Positions 32,899 through 43,198 of a stretch of 64,000 nt of DNA are shown in pieces. Source of the stretch: Sabethes cyaneus (lineage: Eukaryota; Arthropoda; Insecta; Diptera; Culicidae); contig NC_071354.1 in assembly GCF_943734655.1 (NCBI RefSeq), positions 70,916,044 through 70,980,043 on the forward strand. Reading direction: 5' to 3'. Both the position numbers and the translations under genes were made by a program. How positions within the stretch are numbered: the stretch's first letter is position 1; every line of letters starts with the position of its first letter. The notes beneath the pieces were generated by a model. That model ran no database searches, was not told where the DNA came from, and saw only the letters and a list, made by a program, of their open reading frames with translations.

Positions 32899-33597
32899 TT
32901 ACTTTATCTGAAGCATGCTATCGAGTATTTCTAGGGTCGGTATCTCCAAGCTCTTATCCAGTTCTGATTCCATAGTATTTAGTACAGGAGTTATGTCACA
33001 AGGCTGTAATTGAAAACATATATCTTTTTCCGGTTCTCCGAAATAGGTTTCCACTCGAAATAGGTCCAGCAGATTGATGGATTCCGTACTTTTCGAAATT
33101 CCGGCTGGAAGCATATCGTTTGTCGGCGACATTAACCGAAACCCGAATTTATCGAGAAAATCAATTCCTAAGATTAAACGTTTGGTTACTTCGGGTACAA
33201 CAACAGTTGGCACAATATGTGTGGCGGTTTTAAAAGAATACGGCACATTAACATATCCCAGACATCGGTATTCAGTCCCATCTGCCGTAGATATCTTCAT
33301 CGGAAGCGGGTGTATTTGAAGACCTAATTTGCGTATTAAGTCTATGCAGCTAATCACGGAGATACTAGCACCAGTATCTGCGAGAGCTTCTATTTCTTCT
33401 CCTAAAATCTTTACAGTGAAATGTGGGCATCGATGAGCTGAAGTACGAATCTGGTGTATTTTATGAAATGGGGAATAGGGTGTAGTGGGAATCGCTGCAG
33501 ATTGACGGTGAGGAAAAGGATTCCCTATATTTTCCTCCTTTAGTCGTTTTTTTGTTTCTCCTCTTCTCCTTTTCTTAGGTTGTGCTGGTTGGGACAT
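32899..33597 (-). CDS. Retroviral-type aspartic protease (retropepsin) of the LTR element
   Basis: The 232-codon frame is in the -1 frame relative to gag and overlaps its end by 58 bases. The active-site motif is ADTGAS, with DTGAS at residues 74-78 and ISVIS after it. The second conserved block is LILGIDFLDKFGF, with ILG at about 142-144. The first 20 residues (PKKRRRGETKKRLK) are a basic linker translated only upstream of or across the frameshift. It would cut the Gag and Gag-Pro chain during particle maturation. Its own ATG at 33597 is probably not used; entry by -1 frameshift at 33546-33552 is more likely. The frame stops at 32899 without running into RT. Confidence 0.9.
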   Translation of the reverse strand: MSQPAQPKKRRRGETKKRLKEENIGNPFPHRQSAAIPTTPYSPFHKIHQIRTSAHRCPHFTVKILGEEIEALADTGASISVISCIDLIRKLGLQIHPLPMKISTADGTEYRCLGYVNVPYSFKTATHIVPTVVVPEVTKRLILGIDFLDKFGFRLMSPTNDMLPAGISKSTESINLLDLFRVETYFGEPEKDICFQLQPCDITPVLNTMESELDKSLEIPTLEILDSMLQIK

Positions 33598-35954
33598 CTG
33601 TATGTTGTCGTATCAAGATGACCGCAAACGTGACAAAATATTCTTTTATGCTGATCGCATTCTCTCCACATATGACCTGACCGTTGGCAATTCCAGCATT
33701 TAACTGGTTCCTTTTCTGGATTTTCCTCTTTCGGTTGTCCTTGACTTTTTCCGCGAAGGGTTGGGAATGACTTTGGTCCTCGTAATTGCACGGCGCAAAC
33801 CAATCCTTCGTTCTCTTGGTCGAATTGTACATCATCGTCATCGTTGCAATTTATTTGATTAATGCTGGGTCTTGATTGACTGGCGTATAAGTTCGTTTCC
33901 AGTGCATCAAAACGAAAACATAACTGGGCTAGATGTTCAATTGAATTAATCTGTTCTAATGCCAATCGTCGCCGGTATGACAGTTTCATATTTTCGACAA
34001 TGATTTCAAATTTTTCTCTTTCGGTCATTTTTCTCATTAGCCGTTGCGCCAGCATTTCCATGTCGGTCAAGAATGCGCTGAAGAGTTCATTAGGACGCTG
34101 CTTTCTATACTTCATTTCTTCACGAATGATTCGATCTCTATTTGGGTTGTCATATCGCATTTTTAGGAAGTGTTCGAGAGTTTCCCAACTGTCGAATTTC
34201 TCCTCATAGGTTGTATACCATACATTAGCACTGTCTTTGAACAACAAGTGCGCATGCATTCGCAGCTCCTGATGGCTGATCGCATATGAGCGACACAAAA
34301 TATCTAACTGACGAAGAAAATCAGTAACTGGAATCGCATTCGTATCGCCCGAGAATTTTGGCCATTTTTCTATAATCGCACACTGCTGGTGAGGCAAGCG
34401 CCGTGGATAGCCTTGGTACGGGGATCGCTCCAAACCTGAGCCTCGGTTACGAGCAGTATTAACCATTGGGCCTTCCTGAAAATGAATGTTTTCTCGACCA
34501 GTTCGTGGTGGCGAAATTCCAAAGCACGTATTTCTGGCGTTATTTCGTTCATTACCAGCTACAACTGGACTACAACGATCAGACACTCTACCGGACAACT
34601 GCAGTGGTTGCTCGACCTCCATATGCCGGGGCTGTAACATTGTTGACTGTCGTGGAATTTCTTCGAATACTTCTTCATCATTTAAATGTACATTGGCAAT
34701 TCTATCCGCTAGGTGATTTATCGCTCTCTCATCCATCGCAGGACGTTGCGGACCTTGATTGAAGAGTTTATTCATATAGGAACGAATGTACGATTCGATT
34801 TCTGATACATGCACGTATTCATCCTGTTGACCGAAATTTGCAGGTACCATCGGTTCCTCCCTCGGGTTACTCGGACTCGCTGGACGATCATGTGCTTGAG
34901 AGGCAATCACTGGCTTCGGTGGCAACATGCTCGTTTTGAACATGTTCACATTTGTTTCGTTACGGACTGGCGAATTTTTAATTTCAACCGGCCGTCTCTC
35001 TTCGTTTTGCATGCTGAAAATTTCCGGTCTAGGCGGAACATTCATAATGCCGACGCCCCTCGACTGCGGTAAATTTTGTCCAATCTCATTAGGAAATAGT
35101 GGTAACTGTGTATCATCCGGTACAGGACCTGTCGCTTTAGCAATTGGTTGAGGATATTGGTTCGGGAGTAATAACGATGTTGTAGCAGACGGCGGCTGGC
35201 TAAGTGCACCCGGTTGCGGTGGACCTGTAGGTCGACGAACTGCACCTAGAGATGCTGGCCGTGGAATTGGTCCAATTACACTTTCCCATTTTTTTCCAAT
35301 ACCGGTGCTCAACGCTGGAGACAAAGAAATTAGCGGGGGACTCATTAAACCTCTACCTACACCTTCCCTGTTTACACTTGCACCTCCTACGGTTTCCTCC
35401 TGCGTAAGGAGATCTTCTCTTCCCGTCGTATTTAGGACGGGAGCATTCAACGTTGACGATGCGAAAGGAATATCAATTTGCTGTCGGCTGCTTTGAATCG
35501 GGATAGCAGACGGTACGTTAGCATTTGATGAGGTAACGGTGATCGACTCCGGACGAATTGCAGGTTCAGGAAACTCCACCTGATAATACCGTTTCACCAT
35601 TCGGTTTACAACATCTAATAGCACTTTCTTCTTTTCTTGCCAAACAGGCTCTTCAGGATAATAACGAGACACTCGGAGATAGTAATGCACTAATCTTGAA
35701 AAACAATACGGGTTGTGACCGTTGACAAGCATTCGCTCAATTAAATGCAATTGTATCGGAATATGACTGAAATCGTCAGCCAGGTTCTGAGGGGACCACA
35801 CAACTTGAATATTTTCATCGGAACTCCGCAGCAAGTTGCGAAGAGTTCTACGACGAGCTTCGAGTGTGCCCTCTATAGGATATCCTCGAATAACTAACTC
35901 GTAATTAATTTCCTCTTCGGCGAGGTCACTCGCGTTTATACGATACAAATCCAT
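33540..35954 (-). CDS. Gag polyprotein of the LTR retrotransposon
   Basis: An intact 804-codon frame. Residues 1-140 are a charged N-terminal region; about 150-510 is a low-complexity Pro/Ser/Asn-rich linker. About 530-680 is a retrotransposon Gag capsid-type domain (WPKFSGDTNAIPVTDFLRQL ... RMHAHLLFKDSANVWYTTY ... MRYDNPNRDRIIREEM). The nucleocapsid end has a proper CCHC knuckle (CWNCQRSGHMWREC, residues 753-766) and a second one with the His replaced by Thr (774-787). It forms the RNA-packaging shell in the cytoplasm. Being open over 2.4 kb argues for recent activity. The ATG at 35954 leaves a leader of about 320 bases after the primer site. Plus-strand frames here are shadows. Confidence 0.92.
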   Translation of the reverse strand: MDLYRINASDLAEEEINYELVIRGYPIEGTLEARRRTLRNLLRSSDENIQVVWSPQNLADDFSHIPIQLHLIERMLVNGHNPYCFSRLVHYYLRVSRYYPEEPVWQEKKKVLLDVVNRMVKRYYQVEFPEPAIRPESITVTSSNANVPSAIPIQSSRQQIDIPFASSTLNAPVLNTTGREDLLTQEETVGGASVNREGVGRGLMSPPLISLSPALSTGIGKKWESVIGPIPRPASLGAVRRPTGPPQPGALSQPPSATTSLLLPNQYPQPIAKATGPVPDDTQLPLFPNEIGQNLPQSRGVGIMNVPPRPEIFSMQNEERRPVEIKNSPVRNETNVNMFKTSMLPPKPVIASQAHDRPASPSNPREEPMVPANFGQQDEYVHVSEIESYIRSYMNKLFNQGPQRPAMDERAINHLADRIANVHLNDEEVFEEIPRQSTMLQPRHMEVEQPLQLSGRVSDRCSPVVAGNERNNARNTCFGISPPRTGRENIHFQEGPMVNTARNRGSGLERSPYQGYPRRLPHQQCAIIEKWPKFSGDTNAIPVTDFLRQLDILCRSYAISHQELRMHAHLLFKDSANVWYTTYEEKFDSWETLEHFLKMRYDNPNRDRIIREEMKYRKQRPNELFSAFLTDMEMLAQRLMRKMTEREKFEIIVENMKLSYRRRLALEQINSIEHLAQLCFRFDALETNLYASQSRPSINQINCNDDDDVQFDQENEGLVCAVQLRGPKSFPTLRGKSQGQPKEENPEKEPVKCWNCQRSGHMWRECDQHKRIFCHVCGHLDTTTYRCPNQHNLRKGEEEKQKND
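33546..33552 (-). promoter_or_regulatory. -1 ribosomal frameshift site, A AAA AAC
   Basis: On the minus strand the heptamer AAAAAAC lies in gag frame as A AAA AAC, two codons before the gag stop. Slipping back one base enters the protease frame. A, A and C occupy the X, Y and Z positions of the standard X XXY YYZ rule. I did not model a downstream pseudoknot or stem. Confidence 0.8.
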
Positions 35955-36273
35955 TTGGCACTAATGTCCAAAATAAAAACTGTTTTTGCTTAACTTTAAA
36001 TATATAAGTATAAAAACGAAATAAATTTTTACCAAATACCCAAAAAAGAAAAACAATCAATAATCGCAAAAAATGCAAATATAAATTTAAATATAAATAA
36101 AAAAAATTTTTTCACCTATCACCAAATATAGAAATTGCTTATTCTCTAAATCTAACAGTACTACTAAAGCTCAGAATCAGATATGTAACGTAGCGAAAAA
36201 ACGAACTAAATTTACTAACTCCTTACTTTGCTTTGATCAATCGAATCTATCTCTTGAGACACTTTCAGTCGTG

Positions 36274-36291
36274 GCCCCACGTTGGGCGCCA
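36274..36291 (-). promoter_or_regulatory. Primer-binding site, tRNA-Lys type
   Basis: The minus strand reads TGGCGCCCAACGTGGGGC starting three bases inside the 5' LTR. It matches the classic tRNA-Lys(1,2) 3'-end complement used by several retroviruses and retrotransposons. Here a host tRNA would prime first-strand cDNA synthesis. Confidence 0.88.
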
Positions 36292-36294
36292 AAA

Positions 36295-37690
36295 TGTAAC
36301 GTTCCTGTTGCACACAACGCACAGCAGCTTAAGCGCCACTCCGGTTTAGGAGGCTGCTGACGCTTTTGAAAGTCCGGCTATGAGACTCTGTAAAACGGGC
36401 GGGTTAAAAGTGGCTAAATCACACCGTTCATCTGACTTTTCCTAACAGGGGTTAAACCAATAATTCTTCGTACAGACGGATCGATTAATATCTACAAAAT
36501 CTCCAAATAAACGAACTAAAAGAATCGAGACGATACGCGAATCTAAATGAGAAAAGATCTCACCATTCATTAATTCGAAAAAAACAAACAAAAGTTCGAT
36601 ATCTTTCAGGTGGTTTTCAAACTAACAGGCTGTTTATTGAACGCATCAGCCTACTGGTCCCGGGACAGGGTAAAGCTACTCAACTTAAGGCTAACAATGG
36701 CAAACAGTCTTATTTGCTAGCACTTGCGGTTTTTTTGAATTGGTTCTTCCACACAGTTCGACAGCACAGGCCGAACGGTCCTGATAACACAGGCAGCAGC
36801 GATCAATCAGCTGATCCAGATGTAAATGAAGAGCGTATAGCGTTTGCCACCTTAGGGTGAGTGGCAGGCGCCGGTCCGTAGCACGTTCTGAGTGCGCTGA
36901 GTGGAGCAGTCAATCCTATGACTGATGACAGCGTGTTCGAAGGGGTCGCTTAGCAGATTGGTCTTCTGCCCTAGCCGGAATAAACACCCCACGTTGAATG
37001 GGGAATCCTGTTCAACGTGTACATTCGTTATGCGTATGCCTGATAAGTTATTTTAGTTACCGTAGCACGCAGCTTACCTGCTAGTTGTAAGTTTTACGGG
37101 CACGAGTCACTTTTTTTGGTAACTCCTATCCTAGCAGTCGGTCTAAAACTTTAAAAGTTAGTTATAAGGCCTAATCTCGCTACTCTAGCTTCTTCTCACC
37201 TTAAGCACGGGTGGATTTTGCTAGCAAAGTCCTTGACTTTGTCAACCACCTTGAAATGCACCTTTGAAAATCGCGAACTTTGATACGGAAGAAAAGTTAA
37301 GTTTGAAGATCTCCACTCAATTAGCAATGGAGTTGGTCGGATCCCTTATTTATAGCATTTTCGGCATAATAGCAATCGAAATGCTATTATATTTCGCGAC
37401 AAAGATTAATTCTATCAACCTGTACGATTTATTTCTTGTACATCATTCGCGATTGTTTGAAGAACAATCTCGAGCGCACACCAGTGATTTAAATCACTCA
37501 GCCATTGGGCAAAGCGAGATGACCAATTTGAGTGACGCCAATAGTGAGTATGTATCGGCGCGAGCGACAGTAACTCTTCTAGTAACCGACAGGTGGCTAT
37601 GTTCGTAAGTTGCGGTGAGCTTTTTACTACTAGTGTGCAATTATTGTGCGGTTACGTGCAATCTTCACAGGGATGAATTCATGGCTTACA
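36295..37690 (-). repeat. LTR (5' LTR in element orientation), 1396 bp
   Basis: Partner of 30631-32026. I found one difference in the stretches compared: G to C at base 11 of the plus strand. It ends at the CGGT target duplication 37691-37694 inside the mariner gene. The promoter should lie on its minus strand, but no TATA box is assigned. Confidence 0.95.
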
Positions 37691-37694
37691 CGGT

Positions 37695-38582
37695 GACTTA
37701 TTTTGGCGGTTGAAATCCCACTGGATGAAGCGGAATTTCATCCGTCCATCCGTCGGTACCAGGAGACGGGCTCAGCCAAGAGCCGTGCTAGATCCGGGCG
37801 GCCGCGTTCGGCGAGGACGCCAGCAGCCATCAAGGTGGTGAGGGAGCGGGTTCGTCGAAAAATGAACCGCTCGATCCGGAAGACCGCTGTTGACCTGGAA
37901 GTGTCGATCGGGACTGCCCAGACCATCATGGTGAAGGACCTGGAATGCAAACCGTACAAGAAACGCAAGGTTCACGGGGTAACGGAGGCTACAACGAAGA
38001 AGAGGCTTGACAGAGCAAAACTGATACTTTCGCGGCACGCTGGTCAGGATGTTTTCTGATGAGAAACTCTTCATCTTGCAACAGTCGCACAATGTCCAAA
38101 ATGATCGGCTGTGGGCGCCGACGTTGGCCAGCATACCCCTGTCCCACATACACATCCCGCGGTTCCGGAGCGCCGCGTCGGTGATGGCTTGGGGGGCCGT
38201 ATCCAAGCGTGAAAAACTTCCACTGGTGTTGATCGAGAAAAACGTGAAAATCAACTCCGCGTACTACAAGACCGAGGTTTTGGAGAAGGTTGTGGCCCCT
38301 GCACTTCGTGACCTCTACGGGAAAGATCATTACGTCTTTCAACAGGACGGCGCACCAGCCCACATGGCGAATGTCGTCCAAGCGTGGTGTTGGGAGAATT
38401 TGACTGATTTTCTCTATACGACTTTGTGGCCTCCCAGCTTCCCGGATCTTAATCTACTGGACTTTTATGTATGGTTGTACATGCTGGCCAAGCAGAGCGA
38501 ACATAAAGTGAGCACTATGGACCAATTTAGGAAGCTCCTTTATGCCCCTAAAGCTGGCAGTATAAAGTTAGCAGAACATTAG
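37695..38582 (+). pseudogene. ITmD37D mariner transposase, distal part
   Basis: Continues the gene begun at 30574. An HTH-type segment RRYQETGSAKSRARSGRPRS is followed by RKTAVDLEVSIGTAQTIMVK and LECKPYKKRKVHGVTEATTK, then the catalytic domain. All three aspartates are present: FSDEKLF, then FQQDGAPAH, then LNLLDFYVW, with 37 residues between the last two, which defines the D37D group of mosquito and nematode mariners. Frameshifts occur near 37735 and at about 38045, and the C-terminus is lost after MDQFRKLL. It would cut and paste the element at TA sites but is dead by frameshift, truncation and the LTR insertion. Confidence 0.88.
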
Positions 38583-38649
38583 CTGCACCATTCAGTTAAT
38601 TGTTGCTCAATTAATGCTAATTAATGCTCCTAACTCCTAAGCTCCTGTT

Positions 38650-40609
38650 TCAGGCACTCGTCTCCATTCAATTTGTTCTTTTGCCACTCGTCGCCAATTT
38701 CCTAATCGTCTCAGAAGTCGCAAATCGCTTTCGACCTGGTCGAGTCATCGTGCACGTTGGTCCCCCTGTTCCTGGTGCCGGTGGGGTTGTTGAAAAGGAC
38801 TATTTTCGTCGCACTGTCGTCCGGTATCCTTACGACGTGTCCGGCCCACCGTAGTTTGCTAACTTTCGCTAGATGTACGATGGGAGTCTCCCCAAGCAGT
38901 GCCTGTAGCTCGTGATTCATACGCATCCGCCACTCTCCGCTTTCAGTTTGTACTCCACCAAATATCGTCCGCAGCGTTTTCCGCTCAAACACGGCAAGGG
39001 CGCGTATGTCCTCCGTGAGCAGCGTCACGGCTTCAAGTCCATAGAGAACTACCAGTCTAATAAGGGTTTTGTACATTGTTAGCTTCGTGCGGCGGCGTAT
39101 GCTTCTTGATCGTTGCGTTTTACAAAGGGCAAAGTAGACCCGATTTTACGCGTGGATGAGCCGCTGGATCTCCTTACTAGTGTTGTTGTCCGCGGTCACT
39201 AGCGATCCCAAATACACGAACTCCTCTACCACTTCTAGTTCGTCGCCGTCAACGGTTATCGTCCGTGGGAGACGCGCGTTTGTTTTCTTTGAGCCTCTTC
39301 CTTTCATGTATTTGGTTTTCGACGCATTTATTTTTAGCCCAATTCTCCTACATTCCGCTTTCAGTCTGGGGTAGATTGCCTTCGCCGTCGCAAAGTTCCT
39401 GGCTATGATATCGAAGTCATCTGCAAAACCTAGAAGTTGGCTACCCTTGGTAAAAATAGTGCCTCTCGTTTCGATGCCCGCTCGTCGGATCACCCCCTCA
39501 AGAGCGATGTTGAACAGCATGCACGATAAACCGTTACCTTGTCTCAATCCTCGCCGCGTCTCGAAGAGACTCGAGAGTGTCCCAGAGTTGCGTACGAAAC
39601 ACTTCGCCCGATCCAATGTAGCTCTGATCAGTCGCGTTAGTTTGTCCGGAAAACCGTGTTCGTGCATTATCTGCCATAGCTTATCTCGATCGACTATATC
39701 GTATGCTGCTTTGAAATCAATAAAGATGTGATGCGTGGGCACGTTGTACTTGTATATTTCTGCAAGATCTGTCGGATAGTAAAAATTTGGTCCGTAGTTG
39801 CGCAAGCCCCCATGAAACCCGCCTGATAATTCCCTACGAAACCTTGTGCTATCGGTGACAAGCGGCGTAGCAGGATCTTAGAGAGTAGCTTGGTAGGCGG
39901 CGCTGCCAGCGTAATACCGCCATAGTTGCTGCAGTCTAGCCGATCACCCGTTTAGTAGATGGAACAAACCACTCCTTCCATCCATTCCTCCGATAGCTTT
40001 TCCTCCTCCCAAATCCTCGAAATAACCCAGTCAGTGTAGAGCCTTTTGCTAGCGTTTCTCCGCCACGTTTATAAAGCTCTGCCGGAAGGCGGTCCTTTCC
40101 AGCGACTTTATTGGTCTTCAGCAGCCCGATTTCTCGTTTGACTTCTTGGAGATCAGGTGCTAGGACATTACTGTCCTCCGTGGGCGCTCCTAGCTTAATT
40201 TTCGTTCAGCCTCCTTCTGCGACTTCGCCATTGAGGTGCTCATCGAAGAACTGCTTCCATCTGTCGACCACCTCGAGCTCGATTGTGATTAGATTCCCTC
40301 CCTCCTCCCTACACATGTCAGGTTTCGGTGTGTAGCCCTTCCGAGTTTGGTTCACCTTCTCATAAGACTTGCGCGTGTCATTAGCACGGAATAATTGTTC
40401 TAATTCTTCACGATCCCTGTCCTCCTTTTGGTGCGTTTTCCTCCTCAGGATCGTGGTCAACTGGTTCCTAGCTCGTCGGTATTTGGCCAGGTTCTTTCTA
40501 GTGGTAATACTTAGATAATTTTTGCAGGCAGTTTTACCCCCTCCACCGCTTGTTGGCATTCTCCATCAAACCAATCATTTTGTGTACTCCGAGGGTCAAT
40601 ACCTAGTGC
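38650..40609 (-). mobile_element. Truncated LINE copy of the main family (RT region)
   Basis: Minus-strand fragments follow the RT ORF of the copy at 55.4-57.2 kb. At 40206-40559 is KYRRARNQLTTILRRKTHQK and RKSYEKVNQTRKGYTPKPDM. At 39146-39805 is VPTHHIFIDFKAAYDIVDRD (motif A), RRGLRQGNGLSCMLFNIAL (motif B) and LLGFADDFDIIARNF (motif C). At 38711-39076 is LIRLVVLYGLEAVTLLTEDI, ending in a C-terminal block absent from the larger copy. Homology stops at about 40609, where a Gag fragment begins, and at about 38650 on the 3' side. Several frameshifts make it inactive. It lacks the endonuclease. Confidence 0.88.
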
Positions 40610-40985
40610 CCGATATTCCCAGTGGAGGCCGTAGAAACTTCCCTGTATCCACGATGTATACAATTAAGCCGGCAGATCATGGGAAGGCTCAAGGAAATGC
40701 TATAACTGCAACAAGCCTGGTCATTTGGCCAAGGAATCGGACAAATGCCCAGCGAAGAATGTTGAATGCTATGGCTGTCGAACGAGAGGTCATTTTAAGA
40801 TTTGCTGCCGAAAACGGAAATATAACGAATCCGGAAACAGAAACTCAGATGGCGCAAAACGGGTATGACATCACGGAAACAGAAAAGGGAATATTTTTTG
40901 TGAAGGCCACCGACGAAGTACTGGAACTGGAGATTGGCGGAGTGATTACCAAGAAGGTCATCGATGGTAAGTTTATCAAGTATGG
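40610..40985 (+). pseudogene. Gag zinc-knuckle and protease-start fragment of another retrotransposon
   Basis: From 40698 the plus strand encodes CYNCNKPGHLAKES followed by CYGCRTRGHFKICC (40767-40808). These are two CCHC zinc knuckles, the first with its last Cys changed to Ser. In another frame the next part reads ATDEVLELEIGGVITKKVID (to about 40965), like the run-up to a retropepsin active site, and the homology is lost just at the first catalytic Asp. It looks like a short gag-pro piece of a Ty3/gypsy-like element, unrelated in sequence to the element at 30.6-37.7 kb. The 158-codon frame at 40522 mixes this with LINE antisense. Confidence 0.65.
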
Positions 40986-43196
40986 TACTCTTTTATAGCT
41001 CAATAGAATCACTTCACCTTCCTCTTATCACTAATAGGATACTGATGCTAGAATGACTACCCTTAGTTGCACTTTGTTGTTGACCAAAGACATGAAAATT
41101 GAACCATAAACCAGCATAAAGCTGCTTATGAGTAGCAAGCATTCAGAATCTGCAATTTTCTTTCATCTAAATAGGTATGTCTCATTTAGAAGAAGAAATA
41201 AGTAATCCTGCATAGCTTTATTTATAAAACACACTATTTCACTATCGGCATCTGCCGGCACAAAGAAATTGAAACTGTCTCCCTTCAGCATGACTCAATA
41301 AATTCTTATTGGCACAAGCGCTAAGACTAGCCGATCGAGACGCTTCAGTCCTGCTCTTGTGGACTCCGACAGCGGGCCGGTTTATGGACCGAATAAAAAT
41401 GAAACACATCAAGGATAATAATTGGTAGCAATTATCTGGCAGGGAACATGAAACGACTGTGATGTGACTAAGGACGGTTCCGTCGCCAATATGCCAACAG
41501 GAAACTGGACATTATATTCCAGAATTGATTATTGTTAATGGATTTTAATAAAGGATTAACCGCTGCGCTCCCGTTGAACCTTAATTGCACCAATTAAATT
41601 GCGGGGTCACTGATAGAAATCCATGAGAATGCTTCTGCTGTGTCAGTTTTCATTACTAGTTTAACATACACACTTCTGACGACAGCACAGAACTATACAA
41701 GCGATTTCATCGTCGTACTTTTGTAGATGACTGTTCTGTTCAGCGGTTTGGTTTGTAGTTTGCTTACTGCATGTTGCAGACAGTCATTAACCGCGCCATA
41801 TACGAGTGAATGTAGTAGATGTTGATTATTCTGTGAAAATAATCGTTTGATTCACTGCTAGAAATTTATGACAGAATGTGATTGAGAATTTACATTACAA
41901 CACAGCTCCGCTGGCGCGTACTTGCTTGTGCTTATAAAATAAAAATTTAGATAGAGTTTCATCGTAAATTACTGCCAATTAACTCGGAAGAATTTATATA
42001 CTACAGGAAATGAAAATACTTTCCGCATTCAGCAAACTTTACTACTATCAGTTGAGCATGAATTCCTGCTTGGGTGGACTTTGAGCTTTCAACGCGATAG
42101 AATGAAAAATGTGACAACTTTTAACTTTTTCTCGGTGTTTTGAAAAATGCAACGGCGTCCGTTCAAAATGGAATGTCATAAACTCATCCCACAGTCACTG
42201 CAGAACTCTTTATTGAGGACAGTTTTTCCTTTGTTGCAATTTGAATGTGAATGACTAACCAATTGATTACAGCTTTTACCTGTTATTTAATTATTTACAA
42301 AACGTTTTTATTTGGCTCAGTTCTGAGATTTGATCGCTCATAGCTGGCTAACCCTGCAGCGCTGCAGGCACGACTGTGTCAATTTCATCCCGATTAATTA
42401 TCGGTAGGTTGAAATATCCGTTCTATATTTGACATTCAATTTACTACCCATAAATTCACTCCATTTTTTCCCCAACTCCGGCGGATGCAGATTTCAAGCT
42501 GGAAGAGGGAGAATAACTCGCCGAGCAGCTTCCACTCTACTACATCATTAGACGTGGTGAAGGTAAATATTTTGCTTCAATTTCCCGGGAAAACGTCGCC
42601 CCACTTCTTGGCTCGGGCGCGACACGTGACCAATTTTGGCAAATGAAATATATACATTCATCACATTTTTCCGTCCCTAGCGCTGCCCTAGCGCAGATGC
42701 AACCGACGATGACGACGATGGGCTTCTTTGCATAAGATTGTGGGGTACATTTTGCGATTTACTTTCTCGAGAAGGGTGGAACTCAGCAGAACAGATTCAG
42801 GATATTACTTTAAATCTTTTTCCAAGGATGTGGGAGTTGAACTTAGGTATGGATTTTTGGGGAAACTCAATCCAAAATAAATTCAATTATGCATTGTATA
42901 GCGCAAGAGCGACAAACGTCTCTGAAAGCGGTTGTTGAATTTGAGGGTGACCATTGCACATGTGCAGGCGTCTATGGTGCGTCTTGCGTCAGAACAATAC
43001 ATACAATATTATATGACCTCTCATATCGACGCGTAAGTGATTTTTGTGCCATTATATTAAATAGAAATTTTACTGTCAATAATTTCTAAATTTGCATTTG
43101 TACTTCATTTATTTATTCATCCAATTCTTTAATGGTGCTTTCAACCGATAGTAGATTCGCCCCATCTAATTTACACTTCACCTTTTGATAAAAATA
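40986..43196. other. Noncoding DNA, nothing recognised
   Basis: AT-rich with modest unique-looking segments (41300-41620, 42460-42720). Open frames at 42738 and 42889 carry no recognisable motif. A TTTATTTATTCATCCAATTC stretch at 43107-43152 resembles 10888-10932. Confidence 0.35.
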
Positions 43197-43198
43197 TA

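Larger units (their letters stand above)
30631..37690 (-). mobile_element. Ty3/gypsy-type LTR retrotransposon with Gag and protease only
   Basis: Two 1396-bp LTRs (TGT...ACA) bound a 4268-bp interior transcribed on the minus strand. CGGT at 30627-30630 and 37691-37694 is the target duplication. In element order the interior has a tRNA-Lys-type primer-binding site (36274-36291), a large gag (35954-33540) and a retropepsin in the -1 frame (33597-32899). A palindrome ladder and the 3' LTR follow. There is no RT, RNase H, integrase or envelope. I found a single LTR mismatch in the parts I compared (base 11), so insertion looks recent. It must borrow enzymes from another element. Confidence 0.9.

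Noticed and set aside
34466..35496. Several plus-strand frames of 60-98 codons
   Set aside because: Shadows of the intact minus-strand gag ORF.
40522..40998. 158-codon plus-strand frame as one protein
   Set aside because: Its first part is antisense to a LINE and its last part is a shifted frame of a gag-pro fragment; the zinc knuckles lie in a different frame.
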